A DNA stretch of 12,951 nucleotides from assembly GCA_947427985.1 (NCBI GenBank), contig CANEKB010000022.1, positions 1-12,951 of the forward strand. Reading direction: 5' to 3'. A program made the position numbers and the translations under genes. Positions 11,824 through 12,951 of the stretch are shown piece by piece. Numbering within the stretch: the first letter of the stretch is position 1; the number at the start of each line of letters is the position of its first letter. Under the pieces are notes generated by a model. It worked only from the letters and a program-made list of their open reading frames with translations, was not told where the DNA came from and did no database searches. This DNA comes from an uncultured Candidatus Saccharibacteria bacterium. Lineage in GTDB: Bacteria > Patescibacteriota > Saccharimonadia > Saccharimonadales > Saccharimonadaceae.

Positions 11824-12582
11824 ATGTACCTTAGCAGGAAGACAGTTTCATTAACGACGGCCGTTGTCGCCATGCTACTGCTTGGCGTTTTTGCACCAAC
11901 AGCCTATGCTGCCGATTCGTGCACTACCGAGGAGCAGTCACTCTGGGATAAAATCCAAACAGCTGGCTCGGAAGCGGTCGACTATATCGACGAGCATAAG
12001 GACGGCTGGATCGAATCCGCAAAGGAGGGCGCCGAAAAAGCCAGCGAAAAAATTGGCGGGCTCTATGATTCCGCCAAGGAGGCCGCGCCCGGTCTAATCG
12101 ACAAGGCCAAAGATAGCGTTAGTAATGCGCATGACCAGTTTTCAGAGTGGAATGCCGGTCAGCAAGATCAATTCCGGGACTGGTTCGAAGACCAGACCGG
12201 TGTCAGTTCCAACCCGACAACCGCCGCTCCAGACAACGACGATGATACGGCTATCATTGATGATGGCCTCGGCGACTCCGCCAGCGGTTCGTCAGAAAAT
12301 CGTCCATCTACCCCACTAGGTCCGCCCGTCCCCTCAGCCACACCCGAAACGCCAGTCACGGAAGCTCCTGGATGCGCCTTTTCCGAGGATGGTCAGAGCG
12401 TCATTATCGACGGAAAAGAGTACACGCATTTGAGCGACAGCGATAAAGTAGCATTAGCCAACGGCCAAGTGCGCGCGTTCTTGATCAAGTGCGTCGGTTT
12501 GCCCATCTTAGCTCTCTGTGTATTGACTTTGATTATTGTCCATCTAGCGGACGCTTATCGACATCACAAGCGTCGCCATTGA
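11824..12582 (+). CDS. Secreted, C-terminally membrane-anchored protein of unknown function
   Basis: 252 residues, family not recognised. An N-terminal signal peptide is clear: basic start (YLSRK), hydrophobic core, and APTAYA with likely cleavage after Ala29. Residues ~35-120 look like long amphipathic helices with repeated Ala/Lys/Glu patterns (SAKEGAEKASEKIGG, YDSAKEAAPGLIDKAKD), as in YtxH/LEA-like proteins. Residues ~130-178 are a disordered Asp/Ser/Thr/Pro linker. A small segment follows (CAFSEDGQSVIIDGKEYTHL), then one membrane helix (about 219-241) and a basic tail RHHKRRH facing the cytoplasm. This makes it a type I membrane protein with a stalked outer domain. There is no LPxTG motif or lipobox. 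AAGGGGG lies 11 nt before the ATG, rather far. It sits between rpsP and khpA on the opposite strand and ends in a strong terminator. Confidence 0.75.
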   Translation: MYLSRKTVSLTTAVVAMLLLGVFAPTAYAADSCTTEEQSLWDKIQTAGSEAVDYIDEHKDGWIESAKEGAEKASEKIGGLYDSAKEAAPGLIDKAKDSVSNAHDQFSEWNAGQQDQFRDWFEDQTGVSSNPTTAAPDNDDDTAIIDDGLGDSASGSSENRPSTPLGPPVPSATPETPVTEAPGCAFSEDGQSVIIDGKEYTHLSDSDKVALANGQVRAFLIKCVGLPILALCVLTLIIVHLADAYRHHKRRH

Positions 12583-12598
12583 AGCCTTCCTATCAAAA

Positions 12599-12632
12599 TC
12601 GCCCCAGTCGAATGACCGGGGCGAACTTTTTT
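12599..12632. terminator. Bidirectional terminator between the anchored-protein gene and rpsP
   Basis: TCGCCCC (12599-12605) pairs with GGGGCGA (12618-12624), followed by ACTTTTTT on plus and by TTTTGAT on minus. It lies between two convergent genes. Confidence 0.9.
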
Positions 12633-12667
12633 GGGTTGAGCCTCTGTTGACAAAATCCTTATGCAAA

Positions 12668-12951
12668 TTACTCTGCAGCCGGAGCTTCTACCGCTTCTTC
12701 GGCGGCTGGCTCTTCTTTTGGCTGATTCTTGCGCAATTTGTCGGCGTGCTTCGCCTTGGCGTGCTTCTCAGTTGGAGCTTTGTACCAATCTGGAAGTTTG
12801 ACGCCCTCAGCGGTCAAGACCCGAGCCACCCGGCTCGACGGCTGAGCACCGTTCTTTAGATAGAACTCGACTTTTTCTTTATCAAGGACCCCTTTCTTGG
12901 TCTCTGGGTTATAGTTGCCGACCTCAGCCACAACACGACCCGAGAGAGGGT
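12668..12951 (-). CDS. rpsP: 30S ribosomal protein S16, C-terminal part
   Basis: The frame is open at the right edge; the visible part reads PLSGRVVAEVGNYNPETKK, then VEFYLKNGAQPSSRVARVL and LPDWYKAP. These are the conserved GR(F/V)xExxGxYNP and YWLxxGAQPSxxVxxLL segments of S16, which helps assemble the 30S body. The N-terminal strand (usually MxxIRLxRxGxKxxP) is outside the window. After the domain there is an added tail, first Lys/His-rich then Ala/Glu-rich (ending AVEAPAAE). An internal GTG at 12929-12931 is not the start. Its own promoter is not visible. Confidence 0.92.
   Translation of the reverse strand, partial: PLSGRVVAEVGNYNPETKKGVLDKEKVEFYLKNGAQPSSRVARVLTAEGVKLPDWYKAPTEKHAKAKHADKLRKNQPKEEPAAEEAVEAPAAE

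Overview
The window most likely comes from a member of the Candidate Phyla Radiation (Patescibacteria), probably Saccharibacteria (TM7). This is inferred from the style of a large 'Fibrobacter succinogenes major paralogous domain' (FISUMP) surface protein, compact RpoB/RpoC subunits, very short leaders and a khpA/rpsP neighbourhood. No 16S or marker search was possible. TGA ends two clear genes, so the standard code applies and the UGA=Gly lineages (SR1, Gracilibacteria) are unlikely.

Layout: (1) 3-911 is the 3' end of a FISUMP/C-type-lectin-like surface protein gene. (2) 907-1486 is a symmetrical inverted-repeat block with two start-less cassettes, each encoding only the C-terminal end of a FISUMP protein. 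They point away from each other. (3) 1488-1841 is a YjbR/MmcQ-like gene, apparently leaderless. (4) 1909-9190 is the rpoB-rpoC operon on the minus strand, with a terminator, a structured leader and a promoter. (5) 9420-10240 is non-coding: a probable small RNA with promoter and terminator, two related palindromes, a third FISUMP cassette and a 211-nt hairpin-forming element. (6) 10384-11145 is a membrane-anchored protein with a JAMM-type HxHx7Sx2D motif. (7) 11241-11663 is khpA on the minus strand. (8) 11824-12582 is a secreted, membrane-anchored protein. (9) 12668-12951 is the C-terminal part of rpsP on the minus strand.

Two things stand out. First, three orphan FISUMP C-terminal cassettes lie on both sides of rpoBC. 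They share the same DNA at both borders: a 14-nt FVRSG box and a ~40-nt PLRCLAIE/stop box that runs past the stop codon. Their cores are almost unrelated. The expressed-looking gene encodes FVRSG with different codons. This looks like a store of silent variable ends for recombination-based diversification of a surface protein. Second, the RNA polymerase largest subunit has lost all eight ligand cysteines of both bacterial beta-prime zinc sites and has an unusual trigger-loop sequence.

Genes working together: rpoB and rpoC are translationally coupled. khpA and rpsP are translation/RNA genes that share a neighbourhood in other bacteria. The two plus-strand envelope proteins (10384 and 11824) are driven by nearly identical promoters and may be expressed together.
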